Source: TMED8 sp964468005 (GTDB lineage Bacteria; Pseudomonadota; Alphaproteobacteria; Rhodospirillales; Casp-alpha2). Taken from it: 19,764 nucleotides of DNA. The stretch spans positions 1 to 19,764 of the forward strand of contig CAYXUT010000037.1 of assembly GCA_964468005.1 (NCBI GenBank), read 5' to 3'. A program made the position numbers and the translations under genes. Positions within the stretch are counted from its first letter, which is position 1; every line of letters starts with the position of its first letter. This document shows positions 1-7,621 of this stretch, piece after piece. The notes beneath the pieces were generated by a model that was not told the origin of the DNA, did no database searches, and worked only from the letters and a program-made list of their open reading frames with translations.

Positions 1-197
1 AAGCGCGTCATCAGCTGGAGGTGAAGATGATCCACCAAGAGCGCCCAGACGAGCCTTAAGGATTACGGCAGACTTACCAAGGCAAAGTGTCTAATGGCAG
101 TTTTTGTCACCTCCGTTTCGGCCAATCAGGCGGCCAGAGGTTCGGCCAGCACCCGGCGGTTAGCATAGACACCGACCGATTCTCGCCAAATTTTCAT
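1..197 (-). pseudogene. Broken ampG-like muropeptide permease gene, 5' part only
   Basis: Reading minus from the ATG at 197 in one unshifted frame gives MKIWRESVGVYANRRVLA, then EPLAA, a stop (TGA, 126-128), LAETEVTKTAIRHFALVSLP, a second stop (TAA, 63-65), and SLRLVWALLVDHL to the window edge. Alphaproteobacterial AmpG permeases (MFS, import of anhydro-muropeptides for cell-wall recycling) begin with WRES..VY..RRVLA. They then have a first membrane segment of the FLGFSSGLPL type, then W-LAEAGV.KTAIG.FALVGLPYSLKFLWAPLVDRL. On that comparison the first stop replaces Trp, the second replaces Tyr, and about 15-20 residues of the first membrane helix are missing. The start overlaps the upstream glycosyltransferase stop as ATGA, so this was once the last known gene of that operon. 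The family assignment comes from remembered consensus and was not searched. The gene continues off the left edge. Confidence 0.7.
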
Positions 198-1417
198 TTC
201 GTTATTTCCTCTCCCAAGAGTTCGCCACAGGCGGTTTGCACTTGTTTCATGGTGACCGCGGCGATGCAAGGAAACGAGGCCTTCGGGTCTTCGCGCTTAT
301 GGCAACGCCAAAAGCAATGGTAGCACTCCATGTAGTGATGGACAAATCTCGCCGTCTCAGGCGCCGCAGTCTCAGGGTAAGGCACGAAGCAGCCGAAATG
401 CCCGCCGCCGACCACCACCACGGTCGGTGCGCCCAAGCCGATGGCAACATGCGCCGGGCCGGTGTCGTTGGAGACAACAAGTGCTGCATGCATCATCAAA
501 TCGAACAGTTCTGGCACGTCGGTCGCACCAGTGAGATCGATGATGGATTCGCCATCAGCGGCTTCGGCAATCAAACCTGAAGTGGCCTTCTCCTCGGCCT
601 TGCCGGCAAAGACAACTCGGCTGCCCTTCCCGACCAGCCAGCACGCCAGTTCGATATATTTTTCAAGCGGCCAGCGCCGACCATATTCGTTGGAGCCCGG
701 ATTAAGCACCACGTAGGGTTTATCGGTTGCAACTTTCGGCGGGTGGTCACGCCAATTGAGTTTCGGCGGTGCCGGTGCCGGCGCTTCGCCCGAAAAGTAT
801 GCCGTAAAGGCGGCGTGGCGTTCGATCTCATGGCGTGGATAGGGTCCGGTGTCGATCACCTCCGAGACTTGGCCCAGATACCAGGAATATTCGGCACGCG
901 TGTCTCCGTTGATGTAGGGGAGCGTCATGATTGTCTTCGGCGCTGCGGCTACGTAGGCGAGCGAGTCCGCCATCAACGCGCGACGAAAATAGGCATCAAC
1001 GACGGTAATCGCGACGTTCAGGCGGCGCACCCGGCCATTGATCCAGATGCGGTAGAGAATCTTGCTTGCATACTTGTGCTCATCAATGGCCATCAGCCGG
1101 TAGCCTTCGAAGATATGGTCGGTGATGCTTTCCCAGCTCTTGCAGCCGATGATGAATATCTTGTCCTTGCTGACGCCGAAGGTCTCGGCGTAGTGATCGA
1201 GGCTGTTGCGAAACAGCACCATGTCGCCAATGCCGTCCATGCGAATTACCAAAAGCCCCTTGCGCGGACGCGCAATCATCTTGGAGCGTGCTAGCAGATC
1301 AAACAGTCTAAACAGCCACCAGCGCCGGCGCATACCCGCCGGCAGCAACCGCCAGAACCCGCCCGACGTCACTTGCGCAAATGATGCCGGTTGAAAGGAT
1401 TCGGGCGCAGATGTCAT
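194..1417 (-). CDS. Glycosyltransferase family 9 (heptosyltransferase-like) protein
   Basis: This 407-residue GT-B fold enzyme resembles the ADP-heptose:LPS heptosyltransferase family, which adds sugars to lipopolysaccharide core at the cytoplasmic face of the inner membrane. The N-terminal Rossmann half starts at residues 55-65 (LLVIRMDGIGD). The donor-binding half shows NPGSNEYGRRWP at 239-250 and the family signature SNDTGPAH at 316-323. A cysteine cluster follows near the C-terminus (C365, C368, C372, C384), as in a subset of GT9 proteins. A basic, Trp-rich leader of about 50 residues precedes the first domain and could favour membrane association. The ATG overlaps the typA stop as ATGA, which implies translational coupling, and its own stop overlaps the start of the decayed ampG. 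The exact acceptor and donor cannot be read from the sequence, so no rfa/waa symbol is given. Confidence 0.88.
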   Translation of the reverse strand: MTSAPESFQPASFAQVTSGGFWRLLPAGMRRRWWLFRLFDLLARSKMIARPRKGLLVIRMDGIGDMVLFRNSLDHYAETFGVSKDKIFIIGCKSWESITDHIFEGYRLMAIDEHKYASKILYRIWINGRVRRLNVAITVVDAYFRRALMADSLAYVAAAPKTIMTLPYINGDTRAEYSWYLGQVSEVIDTGPYPRHEIERHAAFTAYFSGEAPAPAPPKLNWRDHPPKVATDKPYVVLNPGSNEYGRRWPLEKYIELACWLVGKGSRVVFAGKAEEKATSGLIAEAADGESIIDLTGATDVPELFDLMMHAALVVSNDTGPAHVAIGLGAPTVVVVGGGHFGCFVPYPETAAPETARFVHHYMECYHCFWRCHKREDPKASFPCIAAVTMKQVQTACGELLGEEITK

Positions 1418-3246
1418 GTCCCGTTACCATATTCAGCGCGGCGCTGGGCGCGCTTGCGTTCGTGTGGATCGAGGTGCTGCTTTCTAAGCCGGACATGTCC
1501 AGGCGTCACCTCGACGCGCTCGTCATCCTCGATGTAGGCAATGGCTTGTTCAAGCGTCAGGCGCCGGGGCGGCGTCAGGCGCGTCGCCTCGTCGGAGCCC
1601 GCCGCGCGGAAGTTGGTGAGTTGTTTTGACTTCATTGGGTTGACCTCAAGGTCGTTGCCGCGGCTGTGTTCGCCGATGATCATACCCTCATAGACGGCGA
1701 CGCCGGCACCGATAAACAGCGGCCCCCTGCCCTCAAGCCCGGCGAGCCCGTAGGCAACGCTCTTGCCAGCAGCATTGGAGATCAAGACGCCGTTCCTGCG
1801 CCCTGGGATTGCCCCCATCATCGGACCAAAACCGTTGAACATGCGACTCATGATGCCGGTGCCGCGCGTCTCGGTCAAAAATTCACCGTGATAGCCGATG
1901 AGGCCGCGCGCCGGCACGTTAAACGTAAGCCGTACCTTGCCGCCGCCGGACGGCCGCATCTCAGCCATCTTGCCTTTGCGCAGGCTCATGGCTTCGACGA
2001 CGATGCCGGAGAACTCTTCGTCAACGTCGATCTGCACTTCTTCCATAGGCTCTTCGCGCTGGTCGGCCTCCGGGTTGTCGCGAAACAGAACGCGCGGACG
2101 CGAGATCGATAGCTCGAAACCTTCGCGGCGCATCTGTTCAATCAAAATGCCCAGTTGCAATTCGCCCCGTCCTGCTACTTCGAAGGCGTCCGCATCAGCG
2201 GTTTCTGTGACACGGATGGCCACGTTGCCCTCAGCCTCTCTCATCAGCCTATCGCGGATTATACGCGAGGTGACCTTGGAGCCGTCCTGGCCGGCCAAGG
2301 GCGAATCGTTGATGGCGAACGTCATGGCTAGCGTTGGCGGATCGACCGGAATTGCGGCAAGCGCCGTCATCACTTCCGTCTTGCAAAGCGTATCGGCAAC
2401 ACTGGCCGAGGGTAGCCCGGCCAAGGCGACGATGTCACCGGCCTCGGCATTTTCCACCGGTTCGCGCTTGAGGCCTCTGAAACCCAGCACCTTGGTGACG
2501 CGGGCCTGCTCAATCTTAGCACCATCGTGGCTCAGCGCCTGGATGGTGGAGTTGGGTTTAATGGTGCCGGTAGCGATGCGCCCGGTCAAGATGCGGCCCA
2601 GATAAGGATCAGCCTCGAGCGTCGTCACCAGCATGGAAAAAGGTGCATCCTTGTCGGCATAGGGTGCTGGTACGTGGGTCAGGATTTTGTCGAAGATAAT
2701 CCCCATACTGGGCGACACGTCTTGTGGCTGGGCGCTTGCCCAGCCGTTCTTGGCAGAGGCGAAGATGGTCGGAAAATCAAGCTGTTCGTCGTTAGCGTCA
2801 AGTGCGGCGAACAGATCGAAGACCTCGTCCTGGACTTCGTAGGCGCGCGATTCGGACTTATCGACCTTGTTGATGACGACGATGGGCTTAAGGCCGAGTT
2901 TCAGCGCCTTGGCAGTGACGAACTTAGTCTGCGGCATTGGCCCCTCGGCGGCGTCGACCAGCAACAACACGCCATCGACCATGGAAAGAATGCGCTCCAC
3001 CTCACCGCCGAAATCAGCGTGGCCCGGCGTGTCGACGATGTTGATGCGTGCCCCTTGCCAATCGACCGAGGTGCACTTGGCCAGGATGGTGATGCCGCGC
3101 TCACGTTCGAGCTCCCCCGAATCCATAGCGCGCTCAGCGACCTGCTGGTTCTCGCGAAACGCGCCGCTTTGTTTAAGCAGTACGTCAACCAGTGTCGTCT
3201 TGCCGTGGTCGACGTGCGCGATGATGGCGATGTTGCGAAGCTCCAT
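1414..3246 (-). CDS. typA: Ribosome-associated translational GTPase TypA/BipA
   Basis: TypA is an EF-G-like GTPase that binds the 70S ribosome and supports growth and ribosome assembly under stress or low temperature. All GTPase motifs are visible: G1 HVDHGKTT (11-18), G2 RGIT (50-53), G3 DTPGH (72-76), G4 NKVD (126-129) and G5 SAK (164-166). The elongation-factor-type domains follow, ending in the BipA-specific C-terminal block with GRRNGVLISN, EGMIIGEHSRGNDLEVN and a basic tail. The 610-residue length fits the family. I chose the ATG at 3246 (MELRNIAIIAHVDHGKTT), the usual family start. A TTG three codons upstream at 3255 is also open and would overlap the kinase stop. The gene lies 5 nt after the adenosine kinase gene and overlaps the glycosyltransferase by 4 nt, so the three are almost certainly co-transcribed. 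Confidence 0.96.
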   Translation of the reverse strand: MELRNIAIIAHVDHGKTTLVDVLLKQSGAFRENQQVAERAMDSGELERERGITILAKCTSVDWQGARINIVDTPGHADFGGEVERILSMVDGVLLLVDAAEGPMPQTKFVTAKALKLGLKPIVVINKVDKSESRAYEVQDEVFDLFAALDANDEQLDFPTIFASAKNGWASAQPQDVSPSMGIIFDKILTHVPAPYADKDAPFSMLVTTLEADPYLGRILTGRIATGTIKPNSTIQALSHDGAKIEQARVTKVLGFRGLKREPVENAEAGDIVALAGLPSASVADTLCKTEVMTALAAIPVDPPTLAMTFAINDSPLAGQDGSKVTSRIIRDRLMREAEGNVAIRVTETADADAFEVAGRGELQLGILIEQMRREGFELSISRPRVLFRDNPEADQREEPMEEVQIDVDEEFSGIVVEAMSLRKGKMAEMRPSGGGKVRLTFNVPARGLIGYHGEFLTETRGTGIMSRMFNGFGPMMGAIPGRRNGVLISNAAGKSVAYGLAGLEGRGPLFIGAGVAVYEGMIIGEHSRGNDLEVNPMKSKQLTNFRAAGSDEATRLTPPRRLTLEQAIAYIEDDERVEVTPGHVRLRKQHLDPHERKRAQRRAEYGNGT

Positions 3247-3251
3247 GGGCG

Positions 3252-4250
3252 TCAAGCAGCCCCGAGCCTGGCTTCAACCAACTCTTTCAAAGGTCGGTCG
3301 GGGCGCGCGCCTATGTGTTGAATAACTTCCGCCGCAGCGATGTTGCCGATATGTGCACACCTCGCCAGATCTTTGTTCTGGCTCATGCCGAAAAAAAAGC
3401 CAGCTGCATAAGCGTCACCGGCGCCCGTGGTATCGACGAGCTGATCCACCGGTTTGGCACTGACGATATAGATCTCGTCACCGGCGAGCACCACAGAACC
3501 CTTGGCGCCCCGGGTCAGCGCCACAACCTCACAGTGGTCGCGCACGGCTTGCAAAGCAGTGTCAAAATCTTCGGTCCGGTAAAGCGACATGATTTCCTCT
3601 TCGTTGGCAAACAGGATATCGACGTGGTTCGACACGAGGTCAACAAAATCGGTGCGGTGGCGGTCGACGCAGAAGGGGTCGGACAAGCTCAGCGATACCT
3701 TACGGTCGTTGCCGTGCGCCATGTCAGCTGCTTTCAGGAAGGCCGCCTTGGCCATCGGCGGGTCCCAAAGGTAGCCTTCTAGATAGGTCACAGCAGCGGC
3801 TGAAATTTGATCTTCATGGATATCTTCCGGGCCGAGTTCAACGCAGGCGCCCAAATAGGTCTGCATGGTGCGCTCGGCATCGGGCGAAACCAAGACAAGG
3901 CTAGTCGCCGTCGGCGGCCCATCGGCCGCAGCCGGCGTCTCAAACGAAACGCCTAAGGCCCGAATGTCGTGGCGGAATACCCGGCCCAACTGGTCGTCAC
4001 AGACCTTGCCGATGAACGCGCCGCGCGCGCCCAAAGACGCCAGTCCAGCAATAGTGTTGGCGGCAGAGCCGCCTGAGCATTCAACGGCCGGACCTATTTT
4101 TTTATAAAGCTCGCCGGCGCGCTTCGCATCAACCAGCGCCATGGCGCCTTTCTCCAGGCCTTCTCTAACCAAAAATCTGTCATCGGTATTGGCCAGAATA
4201 TCGACAATGGCGTTGCCAATGCCGAGAACGTCAAATCCGGCTGTGCTCAA
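3252..4250 (-). CDS. Adenosine kinase (PfkB/ribokinase family)
   Basis: This 332-residue PfkB-family sugar kinase most resembles the alphaproteobacterial adenosine kinases, which phosphorylate adenosine to AMP in cytoplasmic purine salvage. The N-terminus reads DVLGIGNAIVDI (7-18). The substrate-side glycine motif is GGSAANT (60-66). The C-terminal PfkB signature DTTGAGDAYAAGF (273-285) carries the presumed catalytic base D279 and the anion hole. The start codon is TTG at 4250. It is supported by an AAGGAG Shine-Dalgarno (4258-4263) seven bases upstream and by the absence of any other start before the first beta strand. Substrate preference within PfkB (adenosine, ribose, fructose and others) is inferred from overall similarity. 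It is the first gene of the kinase-typA-GT9-(ampG) unit. Confidence 0.85.
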   Translation of the reverse strand: MSTAGFDVLGIGNAIVDILANTDDRFLVREGLEKGAMALVDAKRAGELYKKIGPAVECSGGSAANTIAGLASLGARGAFIGKVCDDQLGRVFRHDIRALGVSFETPAAADGPPTATSLVLVSPDAERTMQTYLGACVELGPEDIHEDQISAAAVTYLEGYLWDPPMAKAAFLKAADMAHGNDRKVSLSLSDPFCVDRHRTDFVDLVSNHVDILFANEEEIMSLYRTEDFDTALQAVRDHCEVVALTRGAKGSVVLAGDEIYIVSAKPVDQLVDTTGAGDAYAAGFFFGMSQNKDLARCAHIGNIAAAEVIQHIGARPDRPLKELVEARLGAA

Positions 4251-4301
4251 AAACTCTCTCCTTCGTGGATGTTGGCGCTGGCAGTTTCGCCGGACGCGCG
4301 C

Positions 4302-4329
4302 AGTATAGCCAAGGCGTACGGTGCGGCAA
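4302..4329 (-). promoter_or_regulatory. Candidate sigma-70 promoter of the adenosine kinase-typA operon
   Basis: On the minus strand TTGCCG (4324-4329) is followed after 16 bases by TATACT (4302-4307). Transcription would start about 45 nt before the TTG start codon. The -10 box matches consensus at five of six positions and the -35 at four of six. This is pattern matching only. Confidence 0.5.
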
Positions 4330-4423
4330 GCGATTGCGGGCGGTTTTGGGCCAGGAAAGTTGGGCTTAGCTTCCTTATCCGCGACTTCACAATCACGGTT
4401 TGGCCTGCACGAAAGATTTAGAC

Positions 4424-4442
4424 GCCCGGATCAAGTCCGGGC
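4424..4442. repeat. REP-like palindrome GCCCGGA-TCAAG-TCCGGGC
   Basis: A perfect inverted repeat has 7-bp arms GCCCGGA/TCCGGGC around TCAAG, followed by ATGACA. Near-identical CCCGGATCAAGTCCGGG palindromes are, from general knowledge, widespread intergenic repeats in alphaproteobacterial genomes. No T-tract follows on either strand, so it does not look like an intrinsic terminator. It sits between the divergent kinase and EI24 genes. The rest of 4251-4600 holds no gene that I can see, only a strongly AT-rich stretch from about 4465 onward. Confidence 0.65.
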
Positions 4443-4600
4443 ATGACAGAGTTTCGACCGTTACTAGTCTTACTTTAATGGCTTACACAAAACTTTATTG
4501 ATTCCTAATTGGATTGGGAGCATTTATTCGGGTATGGATCAAAGAGAGATCTATTCCTCATAAACAACTTAAATTAACAAGACTAAATTATTAAAACATA

Positions 4601-5284
4601 ATGACCTCTGAATTGATCAAAGGGATCCGCCAGCTCAGTGATCCGGCGTCGCAAAAAGTCATCTGGATGAGCGGCGGCGCGGCTGTCTTGGCCTTCGCGA
4701 CGCTTTGGGCGGTGATCGGACAGGTTTTAGCCGAGACAGCCTTGTTTGAAACTGCCTGGATGGAGAGCATTGCCGACGTGCTGGGTGGCGTGTTGTCCCT
4801 CGTGCTAACCTGGATCTTGTTTCCGAGCGTTATTTCCGCCAACGTCGGGCTTTTTCTCGAGCGCATTGCCTCGGCCGTTGAGGCGCGGCATTACCCCAAT
4901 CTGCCGGCGCCTAAGCACACACCGTTGGCTGATGCTTTGATCCAGGCAGCTAAATTTCTAGCGGTAATGGTGCTGGTCAACCTGGCATTATTGCCATTCC
5001 TGTTTATTCCGCCGCTGTTCCCATTCATGTTCTACGGACTGAACGGATACTTGCTGGGGCGAGAGTTTTTCGAGCTAGTAGCACTCCGCCGCCTGCCCCA
5101 GACGGAAGCCCGCGCGCTTCGTAAACAAAAACAAACCGTCGTCATCGGCATCGGCGCTGTCTTCGCCTTCTTGATGACTTTACCAATTATCAACCTGTTG
5201 ACCCCCATTATCGCCACCGCCACCATGCTGCACCTGTTCGAGAAATGGCGTAGCCAGGCGGAAACGGCGCTTGCGACGACCTGA
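4601..5284 (+). CDS. EI24 domain-containing (CysZ-like) inner-membrane protein
   Basis: This 227-residue polytopic membrane protein resembles the alphaproteobacterial EI24/CysZ-like family (former DUF540). E. coli CysZ transports sulfate, but the role of this subfamily is not established. Hydrophobic segments lie at roughly 20-48, 60-88, 117-152 and 178-212. Typical family features are the N-terminal LIKGIRQLSDP, the EARHYP stretch after the second segment (94-99), and GLNGYLLGREFFELVALRRL (146-165) with its conserved GYLLGRE core. No Shine-Dalgarno precedes the ATG: the leader is almost pure A/T (4561-4600). The first ATG nevertheless matches the usual family N-terminus. It is followed after 16 bases by the bactofilin gene, so the two are probably co-transcribed, suggesting an envelope-related job. 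Transport substrate unknown. Confidence 0.85.
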   Translation: MTSELIKGIRQLSDPASQKVIWMSGGAAVLAFATLWAVIGQVLAETALFETAWMESIADVLGGVLSLVLTWILFPSVISANVGLFLERIASAVEARHYPNLPAPKHTPLADALIQAAKFLAVMVLVNLALLPFLFIPPLFPFMFYGLNGYLLGREFFELVALRRLPQTEARALRKQKQTVVIGIGAVFAFLMTLPIINLLTPIIATATMLHLFEKWRSQAETALATT

Positions 5285-5300
5285 GAGAGAGGAAAGCCCC

Positions 5301-5906
5301 ATGTTCGGCAAAAAAAAATCCGACGACTCCCCGGCCTCCAAGACGGCTAAGAACGCCGGCAAAGCGGCCCCGGAGAAAAATGCCGACGCCGAGGCCCCGA
5401 GCGAAGCCCCACCCTTGAAACCGTTTTCGCGCAAGGGCTCGCACGCACCGCCCAAGCCACCGACGGCAACCAGTTTCCAGCCCGAGACCCAAAGACTGAT
5501 ACCTGATATTCCGAAACCATCTGGCCGCCGCATGGAGCGGCCCCTGTCTGGCGTTGGCGCGGTCGGCAATGACGGTGATTCGAAGTGCCTGGTAGTCGGC
5601 CGCGAGATCTGCCTGAAAGGCGAAATCACCGCTTGCGACAAACTGGTGGTCGAAGGCGTCGTCGAAGTGACGCTGCCAAGCGCTCGTGCCATCGAGGTCT
5701 CTCCATCGGGCCGCTTTACCGGCAATGCCGACGTCGCCGAGGCCGATATCTCAGGCAGCTTCGATGGTGAGTTGATGGCTCGTGAACGTCTGATCGTGCG
5801 CGCTGGCGGCCACGTCAAGGGCAAGGTGCGCTACGGCCGCATTGTCATTGAAGCGGGTGGCGAGGTCAGCGGTGACATGAAAACCCTGGAAGATGTCGAC
5901 AATTGA
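5301..5906 (+). CDS. Bactofilin family cytoskeletal protein
   Basis: Bactofilins polymerise without nucleotide into filaments that act as membrane-associated scaffolds for peptidoglycan enzymes and cell shape. The protein has 201 residues. It starts with a basic MFGKKK peptide, which could serve as a membrane-targeting sequence, followed by a Pro/Ala-rich disordered segment (10-90). The DUF583 beta-helix core covers about 96-193, opening with LVVGREICLKGEI and running through the repeating glycine/valine turns ISGSFDGEL and GKVRYGRIVIEAGGEVSGDM. The ATG at 5301 was chosen because GAGAGAGGA lies at 5284-5292 just upstream. A longer reading from 5271 would overlap the EI24 gene and lacks the typical N-terminus. 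A lipoprotein gene follows 17 nt downstream. Confidence 0.93.
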   Translation: MFGKKKSDDSPASKTAKNAGKAAPEKNADAEAPSEAPPLKPFSRKGSHAPPKPPTATSFQPETQRLIPDIPKPSGRRMERPLSGVGAVGNDGDSKCLVVGREICLKGEITACDKLVVEGVVEVTLPSARAIEVSPSGRFTGNADVAEADISGSFDGELMARERLIVRAGGHVKGKVRYGRIVIEAGGEVSGDMKTLEDVDN

Positions 5907-5923
5907 TTCGGTGAATTCAGAGT

Positions 5924-6403
5924 ATGCGTTATTGGAGACTTTCGCTTCTTGTGATGGGCGCGTTTGTTCTAGCTACTGGCTGCTATACCACCAGCGAGTC
6001 CGAAACGGACATTGAGCCGCAGGTTACGGCAACGCCGGAGCAACCACAAGCGAGGGACGACGGGCCGGCTATCCCAGCCTTCGGCAATGAAGAGCCACAA
6101 ACATTAACCCCCTGGGCCACTAATCCGCCGCTCGAGCCGGTACCGGAACTCGGTTCCTTAATGGGTCTTGCAGTGCCGGAAATCATTGCTTTGCTGGGCA
6201 ACCCGCAGTTCCAGCGTATGGATGCGCCGGCCGAGCTTTGGCAATATCGCCAAAACGGCTGCGTCTTGGACCTTTTTCTTTATCCCTCGTCAACCGGACT
6301 TGCGGTCGACCACCTGGAAACTCGACACTTGAAAACCGCGAGTGGCGATGCCCAGGAGTGCTTCGCCGCTATGGTTCGTACTGCACGCGCAACGTCCGGC
6401 TAA
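5924..6403 (+). CDS. Small lipoprotein with BamE/SmpA-like C-terminal domain
   Basis: This 159-residue predicted lipoprotein has a signal peptide, residues 1-19, ending in the lipobox LATGC with C20 as the acylated residue. Tyr at +2 is not an inner-membrane retention signal, so outer-membrane localisation is expected. A Pro/Glu-rich linker (25-75) leads to a compact C-terminal domain (about 76-150). Its pattern LMGLAVPEIIALLGNPQF, AELWQYRQNGC, VLDLFLYP resembles the SmpA/OmlA/BamE fold, where a helix hairpin and small sheet contact outer-membrane assembly machinery. Two cysteines (C113, C146) could form a disulfide. The relation to BamE is structural-pattern inference and a true BamE function is not claimed. 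It closes the EI24-bactofilin transcription unit and is convergent with nth, 27 nt apart. No clear terminator is visible in that gap. Confidence 0.75.
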   Translation: MRYWRLSLLVMGAFVLATGCYTTSESETDIEPQVTATPEQPQARDDGPAIPAFGNEEPQTLTPWATNPPLEPVPELGSLMGLAVPEIIALLGNPQFQRMDAPAELWQYRQNGCVLDLFLYPSSTGLAVDHLETRHLKTASGDAQECFAAMVRTARATSG

Positions 6404-6430
6404 TCCTATATAATTCAAGCGTTTTTATCG

Positions 6431-7066
6431 TCAGGCAGTTGTCTTGCCTTTGAACCGACAGAGATCAATGACTGGGCACGCCGGGCAGTCGGGCTTGCGT
6501 GCCTTGCAGATATAACGGCCTAGCAAGATCAGCCAGTGGTGCGCATGCAACACGTAGGCCTCGGGCGTCCTTTTCAGGAGCTTTTTTTCCACCGCCAGCG
6601 GCGTCTTGCCGGGCGCCAAGCCAGTTCGATTGCTAACCCGAAAGATATGCGTATCGACAGCAATTGTAAGCGCGCCAAAGGCTATATTGCGCACAACGTT
6701 AGCAGTCTTACGCCCAACACCGGGTAGCGCTTCCAATGCTGCTTGGTCATCCGGCACCTCACCGCCGTGGTGTTTGATCAGCAGATGGCTCAAGGCCATG
6801 ACATTCTTCGCCTTGTTGTTATAGAGGCCGATAGTCTTGATATAGCCCTTGAGCTTGCTTTCACCGAGCTTGATCATCTTTTCGGGCGTATCGACGATCC
6901 TGAACAGTTTTTCCGTTGCATTGTTGACACCAACATCAGTGGCCTGGGCGGAAAGTGTCACCGCCACCAAGAGCGTGTAGACATTAATATAATTGAGATT
7001 GCCTTTAGGCTCCGGGTCGGCGGTCTCAAGGCGAGCATAAAAGGCTTCGACATTAGCTTTCTTCAT
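6431..7066 (-). CDS. nth: Endonuclease III (DNA glycosylase/AP lyase)
   Basis: Endonuclease III removes oxidised pyrimidines and cleaves the abasic site in base-excision repair. The 211 residues equal the E. coli length, and key residues fall at the same numbers. The helix-hairpin-helix LPGVGRKTANV (114-124) carries catalytic K120. D138 lies in AVDTH. The four [4Fe-4S] ligands are C187, C194, C197 and C203. The N-terminal part includes LLVAVTLSAQATDVGVN, as expected for the family. The ATG at 7066 is preceded on the minus strand by AGGG about seven bases upstream. A weak TTGAAA-N16-TATAGG promoter (7075-7102) lies directly in front and would give an almost leaderless message. The gene is intact although the neighbouring DUF2244 gene is broken. 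Confidence 0.97.
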   Translation of the reverse strand: MKKANVEAFYARLETADPEPKGNLNYINVYTLLVAVTLSAQATDVGVNNATEKLFRIVDTPEKMIKLGESKLKGYIKTIGLYNNKAKNVMALSHLLIKHHGGEVPDDQAALEALPGVGRKTANVVRNIAFGALTIAVDTHIFRVSNRTGLAPGKTPLAVEKKLLKRTPEAYVLHAHHWLILLGRYICKARKPDCPACPVIDLCRFKGKTTA

Positions 7067-7114
7067 GGAACAACCCTATAGTAGCGGGAGAGGTCGTTTC
7101 AAGTCGATGGTCTT

Positions 7115-7611
7115 ACGATCAAAGCTTGTTCTGACCCCCTCGTATTCAGTACCGAGCTTCGACCAAACCGTTCGGCGACGCGCCAAGCCGTAACGTGGTT
7201 CACGATATGCGCAGCGGCTGTGATGTTTCCAGTGGCCCTAATCTTCGGGCTGATTGGGGCCTGGCTGGTGTTCGGGTTCATGGGGCTCGAACTGGTAGCG
7301 CTCATTTCGTTATTGCATCATCATCACCGCAAGAGCACTATCGTCGAGCGCATCGCTGTTACCAACCACCAATTACACCTTGAGCGGGTCAGCCCCTGGG
7401 GCCGGCGCAAGATAGGTCGTGTTTACGCCATTGGGTCCGGGTGCGGTTGGTCAATCCGGGAAAATCCGACAGTCGGCTCGAGTTCCTAAGCCACGGCAAC
7501 GTGATCTCGTTCGGTAAGTTCCTAACCGCCGATGAGCGCCGCGAAGTAGAGACTCCCCTCAGGCGGTTTGTCGCCAATATCTGCGCCCAAACAAGACCGA
7601 GCCCGGTTTAA
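7115..7611 (+). pseudogene. Decayed DUF2244 family membrane protein gene
   Basis: The frame from 7115 reads IKACSDPLVFSTELRPNRS, then a hydrophobic stretch including LIFGLIGAWLVFGFMGLEL, then LHLERVSPWGRR, to about 7420. The reading then moves one base back into the frame HWVRVRLVNPG, SRLEFLSHGNVISFGKFL, TADERREVETPLRRFV, ending TAA at 7609-7611. Together these follow the DUF2244 architecture of remembered relatives: an N-terminal LxPhRS motif, two membrane helices with GAWpVFGF, RVSPrGR, YWVRV, then ahe C-terminal sLsPeERr-like helix. Two lesions are visible. No ATG, GTG or TTG exists in frame before the first helix, with ACG at 7115-7117 where a start would fit. A net one-base loss lies near 7421-7431. 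DUF2244 function is unknown. It is divergent from nth. A sequencing error could explain the frameshift but not the missing start. Confidence 0.65.
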
Positions 7612-7621
7612 TGCATTACTT

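Noticed and set aside
743..1294. Long plus-strand ORF inside the glycosyltransferase gene
   Set aside because: It is antisense to a well-supported GT9 gene, has no recognisable domain and no ribosome site. It is a GC-rich shadow frame.
1898..3321. Several long plus-strand ORFs opposite typA
   Set aside because: They lie fully antisense to an intact, motif-complete typA. Their residues are Ser/Ala/Arg-rich as expected of mirror frames.
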